From assembly GCA_013041585.1 (NCBI GenBank), contig JABEVM010000128.1, positions 1-17,083 of the forward strand: a stretch of DNA of 17,083 nucleotides. Reading direction: 5' to 3'. The notes beneath the pieces were generated by a model. That model did no database searches. It saw only the letters and a program-made list of their open reading frames with translations, and had not been told where the DNA came from. Below are positions 6,611-13,967 of the stretch, piece after piece. Origin of the DNA: Chlamydiota bacterium (GTDB taxonomy: Bacteria; Chlamydiota; Chlamydiia; Chlamydiales; Rhabdochlamydiaceae). How positions within the stretch are numbered: the first letter of the stretch is position 1; every line of letters begins with the position of its first letter. The translations under genes were made by a program, and so were the position numbers.

Positions 6611-6988
6611 TTATTCATCTTTTGGTGGTTTACGAGAGTTCTGCTCTTGTCTAATTTTCACAAGGAGGTCATCAATGTGTGCTTGCTCATCTACAGAAGA
6701 GTCTAGCTTAAACTGAAGACTTGGAAAATAGCGCAGGACAACTTTTTTAGAAGCTTGGATGGCGATAAAACCCGCTGCAGATTGCAGAGCGTCTATAGTT
6801 TGTCTTTTTTGCTCCGGTGTGCCGATCACACTTGCAAATACTTTAGCGTAGTGCAGATCGCTGGATATATCTACGCTGGTAATGGTAACAAGAGTGGCGA
6901 CATGAGGGTTTTTTACATCTCGTGTTACCACTTCAGAAATGACTTCTTTTAGAAGGGAATTTAATCTGTGAATTCTTTTATTTTCCAT
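6611..6988 (-). CDS. rbfA: 30S ribosome-binding factor A
   Basis: RbfA binds the 30S subunit near the 5' end of 16S rRNA and helps late maturation and cold adaptation. The 125-aa product has the KH-like fold motifs ITSVDISSDLHYAKVFASV (about 36-54) and LRYFPSLQFKLDSSVDEQ (about 85-102). The frame is open up to an ATG at 7033, but that start would overlap the infB end. ATG 6988 is preferred because it gives the family N-terminus (MENKRIHRLNSLLKEVISEV) 13 bp after the infB stop. The ribosome site (AAGAG) is weak. It is part of the nusA-infB-rbfA-truB-ribF run. Confidence 0.95.
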   Translation of the reverse strand: MENKRIHRLNSLLKEVISEVVTRDVKNPHVATLVTITSVDISSDLHYAKVFASVIGTPEQKRQTIDALQSAAGFIAIQASKKVVLRYFPSLQFKLDSSVDEQAHIDDLLVKIRQEQNSRKPPKDE

Positions 6989-7001
6989 ACAAGAGACTCT
7001 T

Positions 7002-9674
7002 TTATAACTCCTGTTCCAGATAGGTGATCTCATAGGCTTGCATGATATCGCCTTCTTTCACGTCGTTGAAATTGTTTAGAAGAATACCACATTCATACCC
7101 TTTGGAAACCTCTTTCACATCTTCTTTCACACGTTTTAAAGATCCGATTGTGCCTTTCCAGACCACTTCATCATTGCGCAGTAGACGTATCAAATGATTA
7201 CGTTTGATTGTTCCCTCTATAACCTGGCACCCAGCAATAACACCGATCTGTGAAGCTTTGAATGTAGCTTTAACAAGAGCAGATCCCGTATCCGTTTCTT
7301 GGGCGATTTTGTCGAGAAGGGATTTCATGATAACTTTTACATCATCAACAGCATGATAAATGATATCATGAAGTTTGATGATGACTTTCGTTTGTTTGAT
7401 CAGGTCTTCTGCATGGCTTTCTACTTGGGTATGGAAGCCGATAATTGTGGCTTTAGACGCTGCTGCAAGCTGGATGTCGGATTCTGAAACTTCTCCAATT
7501 CCTGCAGAAATAATATTGATCTCAGCTTTTTTCGAGGTAATTTTAAGAAGTGATGTTTTTAACGCTTCTAAAGATCCTTGTACGTCGGCTCGAAGAACGA
7601 GATTTAAGATTTTCTTCTCTTGGCTTTCCGCTTTTTGCTGTAGAAGGCTTTCTACGCCGACACGTTTTGTTTGCAATGCGAGTGTAGTCTTTTTCCCTTC
7701 GATTCGGCCTTCAGAAAGACCTCTTGCTTCTTTTTCACTTCCTACTACGATGAACTCGCTTCCTGCTTCAGGGAGGCCGGAAAGACCTGTAATTTTTACA
7801 GGTGTAGAAGGACCTGCTGTTTGCATCTCCTTACCGTTTTCATCGTGCATTGTTTTAATGCGTCCCCAATGCTGGTCAAAAACAACTGAATCACCAAGTT
7901 TTAATGTTCCGTTTTGTACAAGAACAGTAGCAACAGCTCCTAAGCCTTTGTGCATCTCTGATTCAATGACTGATCCTCTAGCTCTTGAGTTAGGATTAGC
8001 CTTTAATTCTAAGATTTCAGCTTGTAGGGCAAGCATTTCTAAAAGCTCTTTAATGCCTTCTTTTGTGACTGCAGAACATTTTACTGTAATGACACTACCG
8101 CCCCATGCTTCAGGAAGTAGATTGCGGTCTGAAAGTTGGCGATAGATGTTTTCTGCATCAAACCCTGGCTTATCACATTTGTTGATCGCAACGACAATAG
8201 GAACTTTAGCGTCATTTGCTTGTTGAATCGCTTCCACTGTCTGTGTTTTGATCCCTTCATCTCCTGCAATAACTAAAACCACGATGTCTGTTACATCCGC
8301 ACCTCTAGATCTCATTGCTGAAAAAGCTTCGTGACCTGGTGTATCTAAAATAGTTATGGTTCCAACAGCTGTATGACACTGGAACGCTCCGATGTGCTGA
8401 GTAATCGCGCCTGCTTCGCCGCCTGCTACGTTACTTTTGCGGATTGCATCAATTAAGCTTGTTTTACCATGATCGACATGTCCCATAAAGGTAACAAGAG
8501 GGGGTCTAAGAATCAGCTGATCAGGAGGTGTTTGGGTAATTTCTTCTTTTATGTTTTCTTCGGTAATACGAAGTCTTTTTTCTTCGCTAGTGTCGATAGT
8601 AATTTCACACTCAAATTCTTGACCTAACAGCTGAATGGTTGTTTCATCATCGAGCAGATCATTAAGTGTGATGACGACTCCTTGCATAAATAGCTTAGCA
8701 ATCAGCTGAGAAGCTTTCAGCTTCATCTCTGCAGCTAAATCTTTTACAGAGATAGGAACTTTTACTTTTAAGGTTTTGGGTCTGATATCAATTTCTTCAG
8801 CAGCAAGGGCTTTCTTTTGGGCCGCTTTTTTACGTCTCCAGCCTTCGCTATCGCTTTCACGTAGACCTTGTCTGTCTCTGGAATCAAATGCTTTCGTATC
8901 TTGTTTTTTAGCAGTTTTAAAATCTTTGTATTCTTTAAAAACTCCAGCTTTTTTATCAGCATCATCCTTGAATTCTTTGGCAAAAGGCTTATCAAAGCGT
9001 TTTTCCGGTTTTTCAATATCTTTAGGCAAAACTGTTGTTACAGGTCTTGATTCTTGTCTGAAAGGAGGTCTTGGAGATGAGGGTCTGTAATCTCCTCTAG
9101 GAGCACCACCTGGAGATGAAGGTCTGTAGTCTCCTCTAGGAGCACCACTTGGAGATGAGGGTCTATAATCTCCTCTAGGAGCGTTACTTGAAGATGAGGG
9201 TCTGTAATCTCCTCTAGGCGCCCCGCTTGGAGACGATGGTCTGTAGTCTCCTCTAGGAGCATTACTTGAAGGATAGCTTGGTCTATTGTCGCGGTAAGGT
9301 TGTCCTTCTCTTGGAGGGGGAGGAGAGAAATTTCCTCTAGGAGGCATTTCTCTATATTCTTTATGAGCCGGTGCTGTAGGTGCAGGTCTTGTCGCTTCGC
9401 TTTCTGGTTTTTCTTGTGGAGCTGCTGGTTTCGGTTCTACAGGAGCCGTTTTTACTTCAGGAAGAGGTGGAACCTCTTTTGGCAAAGGGGCTGCTTCTAC
9501 CGGTTTTTCTTGAACTGGTAGTGGAGAGGCTGCTTTTGTTTCAACTATAGGCTCTGCTGCAGGCTCTTCTTGCTTTGGTGCGACTTTTTTAGCTGGGGCT
9601 TTTTTCAGCTTATTAAGATTCAACGCTTCAGCAAGTTGAGCATTTTTAATATTCAGCTTTAGATTTTTGGCCAA
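7002..9674 (-). CDS. infB: Translation initiation factor IF-2
   Basis: GTPase that brings initiator tRNA to the 30S subunit. Layout of the 890 residues: a short conserved N-terminus (NLKLNIKNAQLAEALNLNKLKK), a Pro/Ala/Glu-rich linker (25-130), five 13-residue repeats with core APRGDYRPSS (139-203), a charged stretch (205-300), an IF2-N-like segment (300-355), and the G domain with P-loop GHVDHGKT (398-405), DTPGHE (444-449) and NKCD (498-501). Domains II, III and the fMet-tRNA-binding C-terminus follow up to 890. The start codon is TTG: the ribosome site AGAGGA lies upstream, an in-frame TAG (the nusA stop) is only two codons before it, and no ATG precedes the conserved N-terminus. nusA ends 3 bp upstream. 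The N-terminus matches what I remember of chlamydial IF-2. Confidence 0.97.
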   Translation of the reverse strand: MAKNLKLNIKNAQLAEALNLNKLKKAPAKKVAPKQEEPAAEPIVETKAASPLPVQEKPVEAAPLPKEVPPLPEVKTAPVEPKPAAPQEKPESEATRPAPTAPAHKEYREMPPRGNFSPPPPREGQPYRDNRPSYPSSNAPRGDYRPSSPSGAPRGDYRPSSSSNAPRGDYRPSSPSGAPRGDYRPSSPGGAPRGDYRPSSPRPPFRQESRPVTTVLPKDIEKPEKRFDKPFAKEFKDDADKKAGVFKEYKDFKTAKKQDTKAFDSRDRQGLRESDSEGWRRKKAAQKKALAAEEIDIRPKTLKVKVPISVKDLAAEMKLKASQLIAKLFMQGVVITLNDLLDDETTIQLLGQEFECEITIDTSEEKRLRITEENIKEEITQTPPDQLILRPPLVTFMGHVDHGKTSLIDAIRKSNVAGGEAGAITQHIGAFQCHTAVGTITILDTPGHEAFSAMRSRGADVTDIVVLVIAGDEGIKTQTVEAIQQANDAKVPIVVAINKCDKPGFDAENIYRQLSDRNLLPEAWGGSVITVKCSAVTKEGIKELLEMLALQAEILELKANPNSRARGSVIESEMHKGLGAVATVLVQNGTLKLGDSVVFDQHWGRIKTMHDENGKEMQTAGPSTPVKITGLSGLPEAGSEFIVVGSEKEARGLSEGRIEGKKTTLALQTKRVGVESLLQQKAESQEKKILNLVLRADVQGSLEALKTSLLKITSKKAEINIISAGIGEVSESDIQLAAASKATIIGFHTQVESHAEDLIKQTKVIIKLHDIIYHAVDDVKVIMKSLLDKIAQETDTGSALVKATFKASQIGVIAGCQVIEGTIKRNHLIRLLRNDEVVWKGTIGSLKRVKEDVKEVSKGYECGILLNNFNDVKEGDIMQAYEITYLEQEL
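9074..9268 (-). repeat. Five tandem 39-bp repeats within infB
   Basis: Five adjacent in-frame units of exactly 39 bp lie at 9074-9112, 9113-9151, 9152-9190, 9191-9229 and 9230-9268. They encode copies of the 13-residue motif with core APRGDYRPSS and variable endings (PSG, SSN, PGG, PRP). Units differ by a few bases, so they are old enough to have drifted but could still change in copy number between strains. Confidence 0.95.
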
Positions 9675-9677
9675 TGG

Positions 9678-10949
9678 CTACATCCTCTTTTTTTTGATTT
9701 GTTCTAAGATTTTATCAGCCATTTCTGAGCTAATCTCAGGTATAGCGATTAAATCTTTGCGTGTTGCTTGAAGCAGTTTGCGAAGTGTATCGTATCCAGC
9801 ACTGATCAAGCTTTCTCGAATTAACGGGCTCATTCCCTCTACGTGGAGTGTTTCATCCAGTGTAGGGTCATTTGAAGTTGCGAGCTCAGCTCTTTGGAGC
9901 ATCATTGTATCTTGGTATTCGCTCATCTTCTGTACGTTCAGATCAATTCCAAGAATCTCAGCATTTAATCTAGCATTGATTCCTCTTTTACCTAAAACGT
10001 TCGGATAATCTTCATCGTTTACCACAATAGAAATCGTATTTGTTTCATCGTTTACGTTGATCATTTTGATTTCAATAGGAGCTAGTAAGTTTTGTAGCAA
10101 TTGCAAACGATCTTCTGAAAAAGATACGATATCGATTTTTTCATTATTGATTTCGCGAATCACGTTTTTGACACGAGTTCCTCTGACACCTACAGTAGCT
10201 CCTACAGGATCTACCTTAGTATCTGTAGAGCGAACCGCCATTTTTGTGCGGTATCCAGCTTCTCTTACGATTCTTTCGATAACGACTGTGCCATCATTGA
10301 TTTCTGGAACTTCCTGCATAAAAAGTTGCACAACAAATTCAGGATGACTTCTAGATAGAATGACTTCCGCTCCGCCGTTTTCTGTGTCTTTTACTTCGAA
10401 TAGAAGAGCTTGAACGCGATCACCTACATTGTATCTTTCTGTTCTTGGGTAGAAACGATCTGGTAAAATAGCCTCTACTTTTCCTAAATCAACAATCAGG
10501 GTAGCTCCGCGAACGACTCTCTTTACACTGCCGGAAATAATTTCATTCAAGCGATGACGATACTCTTCATAAATCACATCTCTTTCAGCATGGCGTAGTT
10601 TTTGAGAAATGACTTGTCTTGCAGTTTGCGCTGCGATTCTTCCGAAGTATTGCGGTGTAACAGTGATATCCACCCAGTCGCCTAGTTGGCAATTCGGGTG
10701 CAGTACTTTTGCATCTTGCAATAAAATTTCTTCTTCAGGAATGGTGACTTTATCCACAACTTCTTTTTGTGCAATAACTTCGATATCTCCCGATTTGGAA
10801 TTGATGTTTACGGAGATATTAATAAGTCCTTTTACGCTTTTACGGGCAGCAACTCGAAGCGATTCTTCGATCGCACCGATGATCACTTCTCTCTTGATCC
10901 CTTTCTCGCGTTCTAAATACTCGAATATAGCGACTAAATCTTTATTCAT
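9678..10949 (-). CDS. nusA: Transcription termination/antitermination factor NusA
   Basis: Binds RNA polymerase and nascent RNA, controlling pausing, termination and antitermination. The 423 residues show the RNAP-binding N-terminal domain (1-125, beginning MNKDLVAIFEYLEREKGIKR), an S1 domain (about 135-200, GSVKRVVRGATLIVDLGKVEAILP without a break), and KH1 and KH2 (about 225-345) with DPVGATVGVRGTRVKNVI and NVLGKRGINARLNAEI. A C-terminal helix-hairpin-helix region follows (about 370-420). There is no long acidic C-terminal repeat region as in E. coli. The ribosome site TAGGG lies about 9 nt before the ATG. It heads the tight nusA-infB-rbfA-truB-ribF run and is separated from rpsA by 159 bp of structured DNA. 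Confidence 0.97.
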   Translation of the reverse strand: MNKDLVAIFEYLEREKGIKREVIIGAIEESLRVAARKSVKGLINISVNINSKSGDIEVIAQKEVVDKVTIPEEEILLQDAKVLHPNCQLGDWVDITVTPQYFGRIAAQTARQVISQKLRHAERDVIYEEYRHRLNEIISGSVKRVVRGATLIVDLGKVEAILPDRFYPRTERYNVGDRVQALLFEVKDTENGGAEVILSRSHPEFVVQLFMQEVPEINDGTVVIERIVREAGYRTKMAVRSTDTKVDPVGATVGVRGTRVKNVIREINNEKIDIVSFSEDRLQLLQNLLAPIEIKMINVNDETNTISIVVNDEDYPNVLGKRGINARLNAEILGIDLNVQKMSEYQDTMMLQRAELATSNDPTLDETLHVEGMSPLIRESLISAGYDTLRKLLQATRKDLIAIPEISSEMADKILEQIKKKRM

Positions 10950-10985
10950 TCGTTATTACCCTATTGAAGGTAGATACTGTACACA

Positions 10986-10991
10986 TTTATA
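10986..10991 (-). promoter_or_regulatory. Possible -10 element of a nusA promoter
   Basis: Read on the minus strand, TATAAA lies 36 bp upstream of the nusA ATG and is preceded by an A-rich tract. A transcript start near 10979 would give a leader of about 30 nt that includes the ribosome site. The best -35 match (GAGTCA, 18-bp spacer) is poor, so this is only a candidate internal promoter. Confidence 0.25.
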
Positions 10992-11030
10992 CTATTTTTT
11001 GGAATTTTATGACTCTATTTCTATCTCGAA

Positions 11031-11101
11031 TACAGGGGATCACCTCTTGCCTGTACTGGATTAGATGGTAGAGAAATGGGCAGGTGACCGCCCATTTCTC
11101 T
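11031..11101 (-). ncRNA. Tandem hairpins with complementary loops in the rpsA-nusA gap
   Basis: Two stem-loops lie 7 bp after the rpsA stop. Hairpin 1 (11070-11101) has a perfect 12-bp stem AGAGAAATGGGC/GCCCATTTCTCT and, in mRNA sense, the loop GGUCACCU. Hairpin 2 (11031-11055) has stem UACAGG/CCUGUA, extendable by A-U and G-U pairs, and a 13-nt loop containing AGGUGAUC. The whole loop of hairpin 1 can pair with this octamer (seven Watson-Crick pairs and one G-U). That pairing is complete only in the sense of rpsA-nusA transcripts, which suggests a kissing-loop structure. There is no U-run, so it is not a standard intrinsic terminator. Possible roles are mRNA processing, 3'-end protection of rpsA mRNA, or control of nusA. 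Confidence 0.55.
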
Positions 11102-11108
11102 TTAAAAC

Positions 11109-12887
11109 CTATTCGTTATCTTGATCCTGGTTTTCTTTCTCTTCTTTCTCTGCTTTCGCGCTCTTTTTCTTTTTAGCAGTAGACTCTTTTGTTCCCGGAT
11201 TTGCCATAACGATATCGTCACGGTTGTGCTTGTTCTTATCAACTAGGTAATCCTTGATCGAAAGAGCAATCTTTTTATGCTCAGGATCTACTTTAATTAC
11301 CTTAGCTGTTACTTCTTCTCCTTTAGCAACCACATCTTCTACTTTTCCAAATGGTTGATCAGATAGTTCAGTCACGTGGACTAAGCCTTCGATTCCATTT
11401 GCAAGTTCGATGAAAGCGCCAAACGCTGTGATTTTTGAAACAACACCTTTTACGAGCGATCCAACTGGTAACGTTTTTTCAATTGTTTCCCATGGATTTT
11501 GGCTGAGTTGTTTTACACCAAGTGTGATTTTCTTACTTTCTTTGTCCACTGACAAGATAACAGCTTCTACCTTATCACCCTTCTTAAGAACTTCGGAAGG
11601 ATGGGAAACTTTTTTGATCCAGCTTAAGTCAGAGATGTGAATGAGTCCATCAATCCCTGGCTCGAGCTCAACAAAAGCTCCGTAGTTTGTTAAATTGCGG
11701 ATTTCTGCTGGTACGCTGCTGCCGATCGGATATTTTCTTTCGACATCTTCCCATGGGTTTTTATCAGTTTGTTTGAGGCCTAAAGATATTTTCCCTTCTT
11801 CTTTTTGAACAGAAAGAACAATCGCTTCAACTTCATCACCTTTATTTACAACTTCTGCAGGATCAGATACGTTGCGGATCCATGACATTTCAGATACGTG
11901 GATCAGACCTTCAATACCTGGCTCGATCTCGATAAAGGCACCATAAGGAACTAAGTTAACGATTTTACCTCTAACTCTTGTTCCAGCAGGATATTTTTTC
12001 TCAATTTCTTCCCAAGGATTTGATTCTTTTTGCTTCATTCCTAAAGCTACGCGGCCTTTTTCTTTGTCGACATGTAAAATGACAACTTCAAGCTCTTCGC
12101 CGAGTCCAACCATTTCAGAAGGATGCTTAATTCTCTTCCATGTCATATCAGTAATGTGGAGAAGACCATCGATACCTTCTAAGTCTAAGAATACACCGAA
12201 GTCAGTGATATTTTTGACGATACCTTTACGGATTTCGCCGACATTAATATTTTCGAGCATTTCAGCTTTCTTAGAAATACGTTCTTCTTCAAGGAGTTCT
12301 CTACGAGAAACAACGATATTCTTACGTTCCATGTTAATTTTAAGAATCTTGAATTCGTAAGTGTGGCCAATGTATTCATCAAGATTTTTAATTCTCTTAT
12401 TGTCAATTTGCGAGCCAGGCAAGAAGGCTTCCATGCCGATGTCTACCATCAGGCCGCCTTTAACTTTGCGCATGACTTTTCCTTTAATAAGGGAGCCTTC
12501 TTTACAGTGATTAATAATGTATTCCCACTGTCTTTGGCGTCTTGCTTTTTCTCTGGAAAGGACGATTTGTCCGTCTTCGCCTTCAGCTTGATCTAGGAAA
12601 ACTTCGACTTGGTTTTCTAAAAATAATTCTTCAGAATCGGAGAATTCATCAATAGGAACGAGACCCTCTGATTTTAAACCTACGTCAACTACGACAAAGT
12701 CTTTTGTGATTTCAACGATGCGGCCTTTAAAAATTTGGCCTGTACTCATCGAAGATACAGAACCTGCTCCAGCACTTTCTTCTCTTCGGTCTAATAGCTT
12801 TTTAAATTGTTCGGCATCTTTTTCTTGGAAATCGACGTCGTCGATAATTTTGGAATCGCTCCAGTCGTGTTTAAGGTTTTTGGACAT
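11109..12887 (-). CDS. rpsA: 30S ribosomal protein S1
   Basis: Binds mRNA on the 30S subunit and supports initiation. The 592 residues contain six S1 repeats at about 48-113, 131-197, 215-286, 300-372, 387-459 and 474-545. Repeats 3-6 are the most alike (for example DFGVFLDLEGIDGLLHITDM, YGAFIEIEPGIEGLIHVSEM and YGAFVELEPGIDGLIHISDL). A lysine/glutamate-rich tail (567-592) follows. The ATG at 12887 has AGGAG 11 nt upstream, a rather long spacing. A TTGTTA/TATAAA pair at 12934-12907 with a 16-bp spacer looks like a promoter, but its start point would fall on the ribosome site, so I do not trust it. The gene precedes nusA, as I recall for Chlamydia. Confidence 0.98.
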   Translation of the reverse strand: MSKNLKHDWSDSKIIDDVDFQEKDAEQFKKLLDRREESAGAGSVSSMSTGQIFKGRIVEITKDFVVVDVGLKSEGLVPIDEFSDSEELFLENQVEVFLDQAEGEDGQIVLSREKARRQRQWEYIINHCKEGSLIKGKVMRKVKGGLMVDIGMEAFLPGSQIDNKRIKNLDEYIGHTYEFKILKINMERKNIVVSRRELLEEERISKKAEMLENINVGEIRKGIVKNITDFGVFLDLEGIDGLLHITDMTWKRIKHPSEMVGLGEELEVVILHVDKEKGRVALGMKQKESNPWEEIEKKYPAGTRVRGKIVNLVPYGAFIEIEPGIEGLIHVSEMSWIRNVSDPAEVVNKGDEVEAIVLSVQKEEGKISLGLKQTDKNPWEDVERKYPIGSSVPAEIRNLTNYGAFVELEPGIDGLIHISDLSWIKKVSHPSEVLKKGDKVEAVILSVDKESKKITLGVKQLSQNPWETIEKTLPVGSLVKGVVSKITAFGAFIELANGIEGLVHVTELSDQPFGKVEDVVAKGEEVTAKVIKVDPEHKKIALSIKDYLVDKNKHNRDDIVMANPGTKESTAKKKKSAKAEKEEKENQDQDNE

Positions 12888-12980
12888 GTTAAGGGTTTCT
12901 CCTAAGTTTATAGATAATGGAAAAATCGTAACAAAGGATTAATAATAAATGCAATGATAAAAACGCAGGGATAGAGTCAG

Positions 12981-13757
12981 TTAAACTCTAGAGGCTTCAA
13001 AGAATGATAGTTTTAAATTGCTTGACTCGTTTTCAAAAAAACTAAACTTATCAAGAAATTCTTTTACTTGTTGATTTATGGCCATCCTTCGCATTTCGTC
13101 ATCGATTGAGATTTCAGTCCATTCATTTGAAATAGATTCGAAGAGAGTAGGGTTCGTAGATCCCTCAAATTTTGTATTTTTCTCCTCTTGTTCAGTCTGT
13201 TCTAGCTCTTTAATCTTAGTATGTATGGCTCCTAAACAAGTGCTTATTTTACCTAGAAAGGAACTTGCGAGTAGATTTACTCGTGAAAGGGTCCCTTCCA
13301 AAACCTGTAATTTTTCTTTCATGTCCTCGTAGTATGTGATGGCAACCGAAGAATATTTTCTTGTAAGTAAATCTAGAAGATCTGGGTCGGTACGAAATAG
13401 GACTTCAAGAGTGTCTCGATCTAAGGGGCGTAACTCAAAACTTTCTTTAGCGCTTTCTAATTCTTTTCTGATTGAGGGCTCTTTGTTTTGTATAAATTTA
13501 ATTTTATCCTGAACAATTTGAGAAATTTGCTGAACAAATTCCTTTTTCACGTAAAGTTCAGAGAGTGTAAATGGCAGGATCATTTTAGAAGAATTGGATG
13601 AGGAAGGTGATATGCGAGCGGTGATGACTTCGCATTCTTGTTCGAACGAAAGAGCTGCGAGTTCTGTGCTTTCTGAAATTTTAAAAAAAGTTTCATAGTT
13701 ATCAATAGCGTCTGAGTAAACCGTGTTATAGGGTCTCAAGTGAACAGCCTGAGCCAT
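12981..13757 (-). CDS. Unrecognised helical protein, 258 aa
   Basis: No family recognised. The start at 13757 is supported by a near-perfect ribosome site (AAAGGAGGTG) just upstream. The product (MAQAVHLRPYNTVYSDAIDN...) has no signal peptide or membrane helix. It is rich in Glu, Lys, Ser and Leu and appears mostly helical, with a likely coiled-coil region around residues 140-192 and a serine-rich patch at 50-58 (SPSSSNSSK). The strong ribosome site suggests substantial expression. It lies 93 bp upstream of rpsA on the same strand; a 6-bp hairpin spans its stop codon (12972-12990) but is too weak to call a terminator. Soluble coiled-coil proteins of this size in chlamydiae include type III secretion chaperones and effectors, but nothing here shows secretion. 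Confidence 0.8.
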   Translation of the reverse strand: MAQAVHLRPYNTVYSDAIDNYETFFKISESTELAALSFEQECEVITARISPSSSNSSKMILPFTLSELYVKKEFVQQISQIVQDKIKFIQNKEPSIRKELESAKESFELRPLDRDTLEVLFRTDPDLLDLLTRKYSSVAITYYEDMKEKLQVLEGTLSRVNLLASSFLGKISTCLGAIHTKIKELEQTEQEEKNTKFEGSTNPTLFESISNEWTEISIDDEMRRMAINQQVKEFLDKFSFFENESSNLKLSFFEASRV

Positions 13758-13904
13758 CGAAACACCTCCTTTGGAGAAAGATTGCGTAATTTGAGAATAA
13801 TTGTAAAACGACTTCCCTTTTTTTCAATTTCAAGAACTGGTCTTTTAAAAAATCTTTATTACTTTTTTGCAAAAACTTGATTTCTTCGTTGCCTGCAAGA
13901 GGCT

Positions 13905-13935
13905 TTTGCATTAGGATAGGTCTTTTTATAAAGAC
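13905..13935 (+). promoter_or_regulatory. Candidate lysC promoter with an inverted repeat over the -10
   Basis: TTTGCA (13905-13910) and TATAAA (13927-13932), separated by 16 bp, form a plausible housekeeping-type promoter about 36 bp upstream of the lysC start. A perfect inverted repeat GTCTTT-TTAT-AAAGAC (13920-13935) overlaps the -10 and could be a repressor site or just a chance AT-rich palindrome. The 204-bp gap 13758-13961 separates two divergent genes, so promoters for both are expected in it. No clear one for the minus-strand gene was found. Confidence 0.35.
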
Positions 13936-13967
13936 AAATCTTTATTTTCTAGTTTTGTGGAATGGCT

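Noticed and set aside
7375..8145. 256-aa plus-strand ORF antisense to infB
   Set aside because: It lies entirely opposite the conserved part of IF-2; its Ser/Cys/Arg-rich product and lack of a ribosome site mark it as a shadow ORF.
9038..9262. 74-aa repetitive minus-strand ORF in the infB repeat region
   Set aside because: It is the 39-bp tandem repeat read in another frame; the infB frame is the conserved one.
10609..11064. 151-aa plus-strand ORF antisense to the start of nusA
   Set aside because: Mostly opposite conserved NusA codons, no recognisable domain, and it crosses the structured rpsA-nusA gap.
12907..12934. TTGTTA/TATAAA promoter-like pair upstream of rpsA
   Set aside because: The hexamers fit, but transcription would start on top of the ribosome site, leaving an unworkable leader.
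12972..12990. 6-bp hairpin TAGAGT/ACTCTA around the stop of the 258-aa gene
   Set aside because: Short AT-rich stem, with the nearest T-run about 8 nt away; too weak to call a terminator.
13726..13911. 61-aa minus-strand ORF upstream of the 258-aa gene
   Set aside because: It overlaps the strong ribosome site and start of the 258-aa gene in another frame and has no ribosome site of its own.
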